A stretch of DNA of 64,000 bases. It comes from Lunularia cruciata (lineage: Eukaryota; Streptophyta; Marchantiopsida; Lunulariales; Lunulariaceae). Positions 23,697 through 34,660 of the stretch are shown here, in pieces; position 1 is the first letter of the stretch, and the number at the start of each line of letters is the position of its first letter. Location: the NCBI GenBank assembly GCA_948567375.1, contig OX419759.1:48760593-48824592 (forward strand), read 5' to 3'. The notes beneath the pieces are model-generated. The model had not been told where the DNA came from, made no database searches, and worked only from the letters and a program-made list of their open reading frames with translations. A program made the position numbers and the translations under genes.

Positions 23697-24468
23697 TTAA
23701 CAGAATTTGACTGAATTTGTTTCCTTTTCTTTTGCTAAAGTAATAGTCTTCATTGTACTTGTCTCATCAAAAACCACATCTCTACTCACAACAAGACAAC
23801 ACCTTTCTGGATCCCACAATCTATATCCCTTTGTATCCTTCTCATGTCCCAAGAATAAATATTTTCTAGATTTGGGATCTAACTTTGTTCTTTGTTCTTT
23901 GTTCTTGTTGAATATGAACATAAGCAATGCATCCAAACACTCTAAGTGAAAAGTAATCAAAATGCCGACTTGTCCATTTTTCCATGGGTATCTTACACTT
24001 GATAACAGTAGAGGGAGAAATGTTTACCAAATGACAAGCTATATTTACAACTTCTGCCCAAAAACTCTTCTCCAAACACTCTAAGTGAAAAGTAATCAAC
24101 ATGCCAACTTGTCCATTTTTCCATGGGTGTCTTACACTTGATAACAGTAGAGGGAGAAATTTTTACCAAATGAAAAGCTATATTTACAGCTTCTGCCCAA
24201 AAACTCTTCTCCAATCTGGCATTGCTTAACATAATTCTTGTTTTCTTGTTTTCTCCAAGACTGTACAATTTATCCACTCTGCCACACCATTTTGTTGAGG
24301 AGTAACCGGAATGGTAAAGTGATGAATTATCCCTTCACTCTTACAATACCTTTCAAACTTTCCAAATTTTTATTCTCCACCATCATCAGATCTCAAACAC
24401 TACACTTTCCTTCTAGTTTTTTTCTCCATCGTCACCTTCCATTGTTTGAAGATAGAGAACACTTCTGA
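23697..24468 (-). pseudogene. Copia integrase with internal 139-bp duplication
   Basis: Sense reading gives ARLEKSFWAEAVNIAFHLV, KTPMEKWTSWHVDYFSLRVF and later KLDPKSRKYLFLGHEKDTKG with DPERCCLVVSRDVVFDE, typical of copia integrase C-terminal regions. The segment 23932-24070 is repeated at 24071-24209 (spacing 139 bp). As 139 is not a multiple of three, the duplication itself breaks the frame. Confidence 0.88.
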
Positions 24469-24761
24469 TTTTTGCTTCATGGTGTAGATCCATACTCTTG
24501 TAGAGTAATCATCAACCAAAGACACAAAATATAATGTTCAAGATTTTGAAGCTAGAGGTGCAGGGGGCACCAAACATCAGAATGCACATAGTCTAAAATT
24601 CCCTTTGTGCAATGAACTCTAGTGGAAAAGCTTACCCTCCTTTGCTTTCATATTACACAATGCTCACAAAATTTTAACTTACAACTCTCAAGGCCCTTAA
24701 AACTTTAAGAATTTTTTGCTTGGACATCTTTCACTCATATGGCCCAAACATAGGTGCCATA

Positions 24762-25746
24762 CTAAGTAAGATCTTTGGGATCTTCATTTTCTGAAATAGT
24801 ACTTTCCACTCCTCCAGTAATGGTCTCTCCAACAAGCTCATAAATATTTCCTATCTTCTTGCTCTTCACTACAACCAATGCTCCTTTTGATACCTTGAGT
24901 GTTCCATTTTCTGTTCCCCGCCTCCAACCATTTGAGTCAAAAGTGCCTAGTGATATCAAATTCTTCCTTAACTCAAGAACATGCCTCACATAAGCAAGAG
25001 TCCTCACAATACCATCAAACATCTTAACTCATATTGTACCAATGCCAATAGCTTTGCAAGCCATGTTGTTCCCCATTATTACAGATCATCCATTGAATGG
25101 TTTGTACTCATGGAATCACTCTTTATTTGGACACATATGGTAAGAGCAACCTGAGTCCAATATCCATGACTCCTCAAATTTATCTTTGTCTTGGGTGGCA
25201 CATAGAACACCATCCACAACACCAGATGACTCAGCAATACTTGCTTGATCTGAAAGTTGACCTTTATCCTTATTGGACTTAAGTCTCTTGTTGTTACAAT
25301 CCTTCTTGAAATGTCCAACCTTCCCACAAACCGAGCACTTGCCTTTGAAACGTCCAATTCTAGACTTGGATCTTGATTTACTCCTGATATGATCTCTCTC
25401 TCTTGTCCTTCCTCTGATAAATAGAGCCTCTGGATTTGCCTTTCCTTGGTTGGGTCTTTTTGCATCTCATTGGACAATAATGCTGAAGTAACCTCCTCAC
25501 AGTTTATATCCTCATCCTCATTACTTTTGTCCTCCTATTGTTCTTCAGTGCTCTATGCAGTCCTTGCTGGACAAGAAGGTCCTTCATCTTCTGTTGCCAA
25601 AGTCCAAAATTGTTTTTCCCATCAAACTTCTCCACTTCAAATTTAGCATTTGATATGGATATCACCCCTGCCATTGCTTTAATGTGGACTTGCTTCTTGA
25701 CCCTCTTCACTGCACCCTCAGATCTCAAGTCACTCTTCAGGACCAA
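24762..25746 (-). pseudogene. Copia gag, zinc knuckle, protease, integrase start
   Basis: 25504-25746: gag start with KFEVEKFDGKNNFGLWQQKM and LLVQQGLHRAL. Around 25299-25343: KCSVCGKVGHFKKDC, an intact CCHC knuckle. Around 25120-25190: SWILDSGCSYHMCPNK, the DSG aspartic protease site. 24762-25022: MFDGIVRTLAYVRHVLELRK then NLISLGTFDSNGW, the usual protease to integrase linker. Frame shifts and stops separate the parts. Confidence 0.88.
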
Positions 25747-25750
25747 CTAA

Positions 25751-25762
25751 GCTCTAATACCA
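25751..25762 (-). promoter_or_regulatory. Copia primer binding site (initiator Met tRNA type)
   Basis: Sense TGGTATTAGAGC, one base from the standard TGGTATCAGAGC complementary to the plant initiator Met tRNA 3' end. It lies two bases inside the 5' LTR. Confidence 0.9.
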
Positions 25763-25764
25763 AT

Positions 25765-26156
25765 TGTTAGAAAAACACAGTCCCTAGGACCTCTCACAAA
25801 AGCACATCACTAATCACATTAATAAGAAATATGAGAACAACAAGAGATAACATGGTCCACTTCCTGTCCTGTAAACTACCTTCATTATTAAAATGTGCTC
25901 ACAATAGCCTTCAATGCTTTATTATTCTCTGCATATATATATATATATATATAACAGATCCTAGCATGTTTTATTATTCTCTATATATATAAATATATAA
26001 ATAATAGGTCCATCATTGTCATCTGCTTGAACTTCTAAACAAGTACACAGTACACTTGAACTTCTAGACAAGTGACAAGCAACTATCATCAGTTACGTTT
26101 ACACTTGAACTTCTTGCCCTTTACCAGTCATCATTAATTACAAGCCTAACATAACA
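25765..26156 (-). repeat. Copia 5' LTR
   Basis: 392 bp, TGTTAG to CATAACA, longer than the 3' LTR mainly because of expanded AT tracts (near 25938 and 25985) and a repeated TTGAACTTCTAGACAAGT-type segment. Confidence 0.9.
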
Positions 26157-26282
26157 AAGACGAATGACTTCCATTACTCGATGTCATCCGCGAGATGTTC
26201 AGTTGACTGAGATATTCTATTTGACCTAGGTAAATCTGTAATGTTTCATTCGTACGAAAACAAACGAGTGAATTACTTTGGG

Positions 26283-27737
26283 CTAAATGTCGCTCGTGAT
26301 GTTCGGGGAGAAATGAAAGTCCATCCGGACCACATCAGTTCCTGCCTCGAACGTAACTTTGAGGATTGGATCTGATGTATTTCTTGTAACTATAAATGGA
26401 GCTAACAGGACTGCTGTTCTTATCTTCTCCTTCATTTGCATCGCTGCAGGGCACCCTCCTCCTAATCCCGCGAAGAATGCCAAAGTGCCTTTCGACCACA
26501 AATCCAAATTCGAAATTTATGTGCAGGATTGTGATGGATCTGTGCTTCTCAACTCAACCGAAACGCTGGTGGTTGAGAAAGATGCACTATTGAACAAGGG
26601 TTCCTTAAGAGGGTTCGAACAGATCGATGAGATCAAAATGCAACTGGAATGCGAATGACCTGGGGTGGTTTCATGTGCTGATATCCTAGCTCTGGTAGCC
26701 CGAGATGCAACCGCCAAGGTACCCTCCCTCAATTTTATATTTTTCCACAAAGCAACGTACTTGCACATAGAATTCTCACTACCATAGGACTCTCTCATGC
26801 ATTTCAACTTATTTAAGAACTGAAGTACCAATCCGATTGCAAGCTTTTCAGATTATGAGAACAAAGCAGAAACGTTATGTACTTATGGCTTCGACCTTGA
26901 CATATATACAGGTTGGTGGCTGGTATTCTTGGATCGAGTCGACGGGGCTGTCTCAATTGCCGAACAGGTGAATAGCAGTTTGCCAAAAGGTACCGACGAT
27001 TTTGCTCAGCTGGTAGCTACGTTCGCCAGGGTTGGACTTGATGCACGGGACATGATCATTCTCTCAGGTAAAGAACCACGACAGAAAATATCAGTTCAGC
27101 GAATTTTGTGCTACCTTTAGTCAGTGTTTTTCCAAAATCATGCAGGTTGGTGCTCTTCCGACTGACTGTACTCCAAAAATCAAGCTGATCATGGAGAAAT
27201 TAGTTCGTAGTTTCACGATCTCGATTTGGTCTGCGATGAATCCAAGAGGTCGATTCAGATCCTCTTCACAAACAAGCTTTGGTGTCGCGCTTAACCTTCA
27301 CTGCTAAGCTTATACTTGCTATGCACACAGGTGGACACTCCATCGGACAGTTCCATTGCGGAACATTCCTCCAGAGACTGTACAACTTTGATGGTCAAAA
27401 TAACACAGATCCTTCGCTCGACGCCGCATTTGCTGCCTATCTCAAGACTCGTTGCCATGAAGACCAGCCTCTCAATTTCATGGCTTCGGACTCCACTACC
27501 GGCATATTTGATTCTACGTATTACTTGGATCTTTTGACAAACAAAGGACTACTTAAATCAGACGTGACGCTCATGAGCGATCCGTTGGATGTTCAGTACG
27601 CGATCAAGGCAGTGCGAGATTCTAAGTCATTTCTTTACGACTTCGGAGTGGCCATGATCAAAATGGACAACATCCAAACGGTGGATCGATATGGGTGGCG
27701 AAAGCACTGTGCTGTTATCGAACCCCGCTGCTATTGA
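26283..27737 (+). pseudogene. Class III peroxidase pseudogene, copy 1
   Basis: Secretory heme peroxidase remnant with the usual exon layout. Exon 2 (26527-26718, after acceptor TATGTGCAG): DCDGSVLLNSTE, then KGSLRGFEQIDEIKMQLE and GVVSCADILALVARDATAK, donor AAG/GTACCC. Exon 3 (26912-27067): VGGWYSWIESTG, later FAQLVATFARVGLDARDMII. Exon 4 (27331-27737): GGHSIGQFHCGTFLQRLYNF with the proximal His, DSTYYLDLLTNKGLLKSD, ending RKHCAVIEP. Defects: a Cys codon mutated to stop after MQLECE in exon 2, a deletion that shifts frame in exon 3, and no exon 1 with the distal HDCF motif in place. A matching piece (FEAGTDVVRMDFHF) lies on the opposite strand at about 26290-26350. A sister copy follows at 29941-31632. 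Confidence 0.88.
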
Positions 27738-29940
27738 GATTGACTCTAGACCTGGCCATGGCACACGGTCATTCTTCAGTGCATTGTGTGTAAATGCATA
27801 TGCCATTCCGAAACGTCTAGATCCGCAAGAAGCTAGCAAAACATAGCAGTAGCCAAACTCTCGGGTATCTTTGTAAGCACGTGACACACATCTATAGCGA
27901 ACATCACTTGTTGATTAACATTTGGAGTTCTAAGCCCGGATCCATTCATCCGATTGGTTGAATTCATAAATCGTGCAGGAGCACTTTACCCAACATCTTA
28001 ATTAGCTATGGCACAACTTACAGGGCGTAGACAAGGTTCTGGTTTGGCAAATCGGAATGATGTACATAAGTCAGTCTGGTAGTCGTACCAGTTTGTAACT
28101 CTAACATGATGTTATTAGAAATCGAAAGATATTAATAAAAGTTTGATGTCTTTGATAGTCAATTATCTTAGTATTGAGCTAGAGCTTCTGGTTGTGGATC
28201 ATGCACATCGGACCATTGCCTTGCATTTGTAGAGGTTGTAATAAAGTCAGGTCAGCGCCAAAAGAGTGCGGCCACCTTATGCTCTTATGGTTTCTTTTGA
28301 ACTTGATCTGGTCTGTCCCATAGACATACGTGATAACTGTACGCAGTAGTCAATGATGACAGGTTACATTGCTTGTGGATTATGAGTAGATATCACTCGT
28401 TGTTGATATTGAGATATTTTGCCGCATTGTTTGTAGTACTCTATTAGTTTCTCCGAGTCACATGCTGTGACCAGAATCTCAGGAAAGAACACGCACTCGT
28501 CAAAAGAAGTCCAAAGAACGTCCGCGCAGGGTTGTTGGAGATGTTTGGATTTCAGGACACTTCAAGTTGGAAAGCACGTGGCACTGTGCGAAACATTAGA
28601 CCGTCGTCGCCGTGAACTGAACATTTCAATTGAATCTCCGGAATACAGGTTTCTTAAAAGAAAGCTTTCAAACGGGACTGTTCATCATCTCCAAACGTTG
28701 AGTTTGCCAATCCAACGTCTCAATGCATTCTTCGTATCTCCACTCCAGATACAACTTTATGCTACGCTTTGAAGCCTCAATTGCAAGGTAATGGGATATC
28801 GATTCCTGTTTGTGAACTCCAACTGAGAATTAAAGAATATTTTTTGGCAGTTTTGTAGATGTGTTGTTATGAAAGGCGTGCGTTGATTGCAGCTTCTGTT
28901 TTATTACCTGTTTCTTGTTCTAGATTTTGGCGCAAAGTAAATTGAAGTTAAGTCAGGATCTGATCCGAATGAATTGGTGACAATGATCTCGTACTCGTTG
29001 CCAGTGCAGCAAAGTCATTTAGGATTACGATACCGTGTGTAGATCATTTGAAGAACTAATCTTCCCGGTTAATCCGACTTGGAGAAGCTGCCCAGTTTCA
29101 GCGATATTCCTCTGTATAGCGCTTATACCAACCCGACTCATGAATGAGTTCCTTGAAATTGTTCTGAACATTCAGCATCAGGATACTATTGTATATACTT
29201 CATAACCCTCTATCCATACGGAAGGGGATCCGAGGCCTACCTCGAAGTTGAAAGGTACTTAGCTGGAGCAGATACCTGCTCCAGCTAAGTATACATCATT
29301 CTATTATGCCATGATCGTGCCACATCGTGCCACAATTTTCTTTATTCTATTACTTTCATTTCCAATTCGTTGTATCAACTTTTGGTGGGGGTTAATTTAT
29401 ATGCAGAGTAGAGCTTTGGAACGGACATCACAAACTAAAGGGTGCCCTATCTGTCCGAACCTTCGTTCAATTCTTGTCGTACCCCGATCCACAATCACTA
29501 TTCTGCTTGATCATGACCAGCAAAGATCAACCAAGGTATGGCTCCAAAAACTGTAGTCTTGAGTTAAGGTCTCTAAGTTTGGCGTCAAGCTGGTATATAC
29601 GGACTGTCAGAGAGATCACAAACCGCAACTTGGACACGCTCACCTTTGATCTTAACTCTCGACCTTTGCACGTAAGTAACCAATTTCATGGGTTTTCTCT
29701 TTCCATGTTCGACTTGCAGCGTACGTATACGCAAAATCTGAACGGACTTACCCCGACGGAGCATCATGCAAATAGCAATGATTACAACGTGCTGACCATA
29801 ATGGCCGTGACAAATCCCTGTGATTACCTCGCTGTGACAAATTCCATGCTTTACGACCTCACAAACTGTACTCAGCTTAGGATTGTAAGCAGCGCAGACT
29901 TTGGTTGTCCTCCTCGTTACCACGAAATTCGTCTTGGCTG
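27738..29940. other. No gene recognised between peroxidase copies
   Basis: Unique-looking sequence. A 101-codon frame at 28467-28772 shows no motif I know. Contains a perfect 16-bp-stem inverted repeat at 29256-29291. If copy 2 of the peroxidase had an exon 1 it should lie in the right part, but no HDCF motif was found. Confidence 0.4.
29256..29291. repeat. Perfect inverted repeat (16-bp arms, 4-nt loop)
   Basis: TACTTAGCTGGAGCAG, loop ATAC, then its exact reverse complement CTGCTCCAGCTAAGTA. Confidence 0.9.
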
Positions 29941-31632
29941 TGCAGAGTTGTGATGGATCCTTGCTTCGCGACTCAACGGAAATAATGGTAGCTGAAAAGA
30001 ATGCACTTCTAAACAAAGGTTCCTTCCAGAGAATTTGAGAAGATTGATGAGATCAAAATGCGGCTCGAATTTGAATGCCCTGGCGTTGTTTCATGTGCTG
30101 ATATCCTGGCCTTCGTGGCACGGGGTGCAACTGCCAAGGTACAAGTACTAGTTATAGGAATGTTTGACATCTAAACGTACATCATTATGCTTTGGGAGCC
30201 GGAGAAGAAATCTAACTAGTGAATACAGCAATACATTTCTAAAAACGTATAAGCTGTATTCAATGTCGTTCTCGTAAGCTCCTATACCCGATGACACACC
30301 TAAATGTGGCCTGGAAAGAGAGGTCACTGGTACTTGGTGATGCATTCTTTTCCAGTTAAACGATTGAATGCACTAAGCCATGTATAGCTAGCTCCACATT
30401 CTTGGGCATAGAGCAGAGAAGTGACGTTCAGTTGTGTGTTTGGACTCAACACAGATTGGTGGCTGGGCATGCCCAGCTTTCTTGGGCCAAGTTGATGAGG
30501 CTGTCTTCGGATCTTCGGAAGACTCTCAACTTCGACGGTCTGAATAACTGTGGCCCCTCCCTGGAACCACCGGCCTGCTGTCTCAATCACGGAACCAGTG
30601 AACAGCATCTTGCCCAAATGTAAAGACGATTCTGCCCACTGGTCGGTACTTCCGCCAAAGTTGGACTTGATGGACTTCCGACCTAATTATCCTCTCAGGT
30701 AGCAACCCCTACGCTGAACAAGTTTCTGTGTAGTCGAGCTACCGGTCTTAAACGCCAGTCTTCTTCATTGTAATAAACTGTTTCTTCAATTAGGGTTCTA
30801 AAGCGGAACTCTGCAGTTGCATGCGCTTTTATAGAATTTATTGCTACTAAATTGTCCATGCTACTAAATTGTCCAGGCTACTTCGATAATGCCTCTAAGT
30901 ACTCGTTTGGCTCAATGTTCGAACTCGTGTATCCAAATGAGAAAAAAAGGCGACCGCGTAGGAAAAATGAAGGATGGGAAGACCCCATCAAGCCGTACAA
31001 GGGAGAGACAAAAAACATGGGGCTAAACCCCAATAGAGTCTGTAGGAGAAATCTGCCCTACCGCACCTAAGATATAGGATCCAAATTAGGAGGACACTTC
31101 ATCGGACAATTCCATTGTGGAGCCATCTTCGGAAAACTGTACAACTTCGACGGTCTGAATAACAATTGCCCCTCCCTGGCTGGCTCAAGTCTCCCCGCCC
31201 TGAAGACCAGCCTCTCAACAACTTCATGGCTTCCGACTCAACCAATGGCACACACTCTCGATTCTACTTACTACTTAGATCGTCTTCTGACACACAAAGG
31301 ACTCTTGAATCAGACGTGATGACGCTCATGAGCGTTGCCACTGGATGTACAGTATCCGATCAAGACCGGGCAGGATGCCAAGTCGTTTCTGACCGATCGG
31401 TTGTGGCTATGATCGAAATGGGCAATTCTCCGACATGGGATCCATACGGGTGGAGGAAGAGGCACTGTGTCAATGTTGTTGCACCTCCCTCTTATGGAAA
31501 TCGATTGGATACTCCTTCACCATGAATGGCACCCGGTCATTCTTTGAGGAAGAAGGTTTAGACCGCCAATCTACATTCGTGACGAGCAAACGAGACATTC
31601 TTAAGGCCTCTGGCCTCTACCCACTAGATTAG
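29941..31632 (+). pseudogene. Class III peroxidase pseudogene, copy 2
   Basis: Second, more damaged paralogue. Exon 2 (29946-30138, after GGCTGTGCAG): SCDGSLLRDSTE, then a one-base shift in KGSF, then EKIDEIKMRLEFECPGVVSC and ADILAFVARGATAK. Here the Cys codon lost in copy 1 is intact. Exon 3 region (about 30450-30700) is interrupted by a displaced copy of an exon 4 segment (30520-30571). Exon 4 begins GGHFIGQFHCGAIFGKLYNF (31088 onward), with frameshifts, and retains NGTH then a YYLDRLLTHKGLLNQT-like stretch and WRKRHCVNV. A 140-bp LINE tail sits just before exon 4 (30939-31078). No exon 1 found. Same orientation as copy 1, consistent with tandem duplication followed by decay. Confidence 0.85.
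30939..31078 (-). mobile_element. LINE-family 3' fragment (140 bp) in peroxidase copy 2
   Basis: Minus-oriented tail: GGCGACCGCGTAGG, GGATGGGAAGACCCCATC, GGGGCTAAACCCC. Flanked by the direct repeat ATCCAAAT at 30931-30938 and 31079-31086, the expected target-site duplication. Confidence 0.92.
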
Positions 31633-33706
31633 GTCATGTAACAAGGAACTTTTATATATTTGTTTACTTTACCAAAAAAAAAATTTAGGTAAATAATATA
31701 TATAATCCATTTTTTATTTTATAAAATTGAATCCGTTAGATTTACCCTAGGTGAATTCACCTTCTCAAAATTAGAAAAAAAATCTGTTATATACAACGTC
31801 CGAATGAAAAATGAAATAATAATTTGATGTTAACTTTGCTTTAATGATAAAAACGATCACTCCAACATACTTTAGAAGAAATTGACCAAGTGGTAAGATA
31901 AGATTGAAAATATCAATCCTCTTAAATAGGCCCCCTAGATTTGGAGTCCCTGAAGGTTAGGATCTGAATATTAAAAATCACAAAAGAGTAGTGTGCAGTG
32001 ACTCTTAACTTAAGAGGAGTATGCATTTCCCACTCAGCTTTTGTAATAGTTGCATCTCAATTGTTGACTGAGATCTAGAAGTTTGTGATTACATTGGATC
32101 AGTCATCCAATGTTTCATTCGATTTACTGAACTCATAATGGTGCATCGTCAATTGTCGATCGTTGCACATCCACTCACGTTACTTAGCGACAGGAGTATA
32201 CAGACAGAAATTCTCTTTAGCTAAAGCCCACCTTAGATTACTACTACCAACCCTGGTCATGGTAGTTGAAGTACCAGTTTGTCACATGAGGTTTGGCCAC
32301 TGGCATAGGTAATACCAACCTCGCGGCCTCGGAAGTCGATCATCTTAGTTATGAACTTCCGGAACTTGGATGTTTACCAACACCTCCATGAGATTTTCTG
32401 TGAGATCTTCAAGAAAGTCAATCAGATCACAGCGAAGACCATACGGACAGAGAAAATACGCAAATTCTGCTCTCCTTCATGGAACTCTATTGGTCAGTCA
32501 TGTGTCAGTTCATAATCAGTTGTGAGTGGGCTGAGAACATAGCTTCACTCACTCAAGACTGATGAAAGACGAATATCGATGTCTGAAGCTTCGAAAAGCT
32601 AGGCGTTTGAAATCGGTCTGTAGTGTGGACAGTGTATGTAGGTCAATGAGTTGGAGAGCAGGATTTAGCAGAATTTAGCTAAAAGAGGAGGCCTTTCAAG
32701 CAACTGTCCATCCTCGGTTGACATATAATCTTTCCCTCGCCAAAAGGGAAAGATGATAATTTCGTCATAGAATTGGATTACAATTACATGAGAGATGTGT
32801 ACTCACAAACCTTTTCCTCGGATACAAAATCTGAGTACGAAATATACAACAAGAGTACAATATAAAGGTATTCTCCCGAGGAATCGAAGGGGGAACCAAC
32901 CAAGGGGGTGTATGATCTGCAGGTCTGCAGTATTTCAACAACATAGGTTTTTACATAAGTTATAAAAATTTGGTGCAGGTACCAAGCAAAATCCTACATG
33001 TGACCCACAATGTGTGTATTGTACAAGGTCAGCTCTGCATTCACTATTTCCTTTTGGTGAGCGCCACTCGTTTCGTACTGCTGATGATTGCCAAAACTGT
33101 ACTTTTGTAGCACTGGCTTGAGAATCGTTTGGCGCTTGCCAACTGCTTTACATTGGTCTTAGAGCTGTGGAAGTCCACCACTACTTAGTTGTTCCAAATA
33201 CAGTCAAGTACAAAGTCATGCTGATTCCAACGACACATTTGTATAGACATGCGACACTACCCCTATACTAAATAACCGTTGATATGCACAGGGAGGAGTG
33301 AGACTCCTCGCTGTGCAAGCAGTACAAGCAACCGGCTTGCACAAGGATCCAGCACTGGTGAATGTCTCGGCCAACTTTCATCTGTCTACAACCTGCTTGA
33401 GCCATCTTCTTTTCAAGTCTGAGAAGGAGCAAAAGAAGAATTTTGGTACGTCCTATAAGTCTTTACTAGGGTAGACATGAACGTAGGACCCCCACAACTA
33501 CAACCACAGATAATTACTCTGACCTGACGAAGTGAAGATATGATAGTTGGAGAAAGATAAGGGAGTAAGTAATGCCTTCTTAGGGCTACGCAAAGCAGAT
33601 TCATGCAAGATGTCATTTACACAGGTCTACTCTATATCTCTCCTGCCTGGAAAGTACCTACCTCACGAGGTCTTCGTTCCCTTTCAACAGGAAACCTGCC
33701 GGAAAT

Positions 33707-33752
<46 letters not shown>

Positions 33753-34204
33753 ACACACACTCACAGAGTCACCTCCAAATGGTTGTTCGAATACGACTGA
33801 ACTGCTACACACTGCAGAGAAGGTAAACCTCCTAGTCCACTTTCTCTGTTTCTAATCACTGACAATGAATTTCATTCACATCACTGCGATCCATGCGAAG
33901 AAACCGATACCGGTTCAGATTCGAGATATAGCCTTCCAATTGAGAACCCTTACATTTGATTGTCTTCTGCAAGAAGGGCGCTTGTTTTAGAATGAACTGG
34001 GTCACTTGGAGGAATACCGAGTCAAAATCTGTACAAGTCCATTCTAAATACACAGGATGATACAATCTGAGATGTAGCCCTTTGCACGACTTTAAGTGAT
34101 ACAATTTCTGAAATGTATATTGCCCAATCTGGCAATTACCAAAGTAAATCTGGCCCACCTACTTATAAGAATTACATCACATATACAGCTACCCTCTGAA
34201 ATTT
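31633..34204. other. No gene recognised; CT microsatellite
   Basis: Intergenic. Contains a pure CT run at 33708-33750 (about 21 repeats). Short frames across the microsatellite are artefacts. The right end may include the 3' flank of the PITP gene on the minus strand. Confidence 0.5.
33708..33750. repeat. (CT)n microsatellite
   Basis: 43 bp of uninterrupted CT dinucleotide. Confidence 0.97.
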
Positions 34205-34660
34205 TACTGATAGTTACGCTGGACTTTGGGGCCCACGATAGCACGTACAGGCTCGTTCTTTGCTAATTGGAGAAAATAGCAGCCGACTTCTACTGCACAG
34301 TAGAATGTAGAATGTATGGGGCAATTCTTCCATGTAGCTCAAACGTGTATATTCAACAAACTCGAACTCGACAGCAAAGGCCCCAACTTGGTCAGTGTAC
34401 TCCTCTTGTAGACATCTTGTACCCAGTATCTCAATGCGGCCCAAGGGCCAGCCTCTGCAAGGTTCCATCACGACTTTGAGAATAAAGTGCGTGAACCTGT
34501 CCCGATTCGAATGGTATGTGAGCACCAGTGAAGTCGAAGAGACCTGTCCCTTTGCGTAGAATTGTTCGTTCGATGCATTAAATGGATAAAAATGGCCGGC
34601 TAGATAATTTCTGCGCAAGAAGGGCGATGCGCGCAAGATCAACACGCGTCACTAACTTAG

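Larger units (their letters stand above)
21448..26156 (-). mobile_element. Inactivated Ty1/copia retrotransposon
   Basis: About 4.7 kb, sense minus. 5' LTR 25765-26156, primer site 25751-25762, gag, zinc knuckle, protease, integrase, RT, RNase H, polypurine tract (sense AAGTGAAAGGTGGAGA, next to 21874), 3' LTR 21564-21874 with an extra partial LTR copy at 21448-21563. Outer flanks are CAGAC (21443-21447) and AAGAC (26157-26161), a 5-bp target duplication with one change. The gag motif KFEVEKFDGKNNFGLWQQKM resembles the Tnt1/Tork group. Coding regions are broken by frameshifts, a 139-bp duplication in the integrase and a microsatellite in the RT. Confidence 0.93.

Noticed and set aside
33547..33855. 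Open frames with long Ser-Leu repeats
   Set aside because: Produced by the CT microsatellite at 33708-33750.
34214..34645. 143-codon minus-strand frame just downstream of the PITP gene
   Set aside because: No recognised domain and position in the likely 3' untranslated region; the PITP ORF has its own stop.
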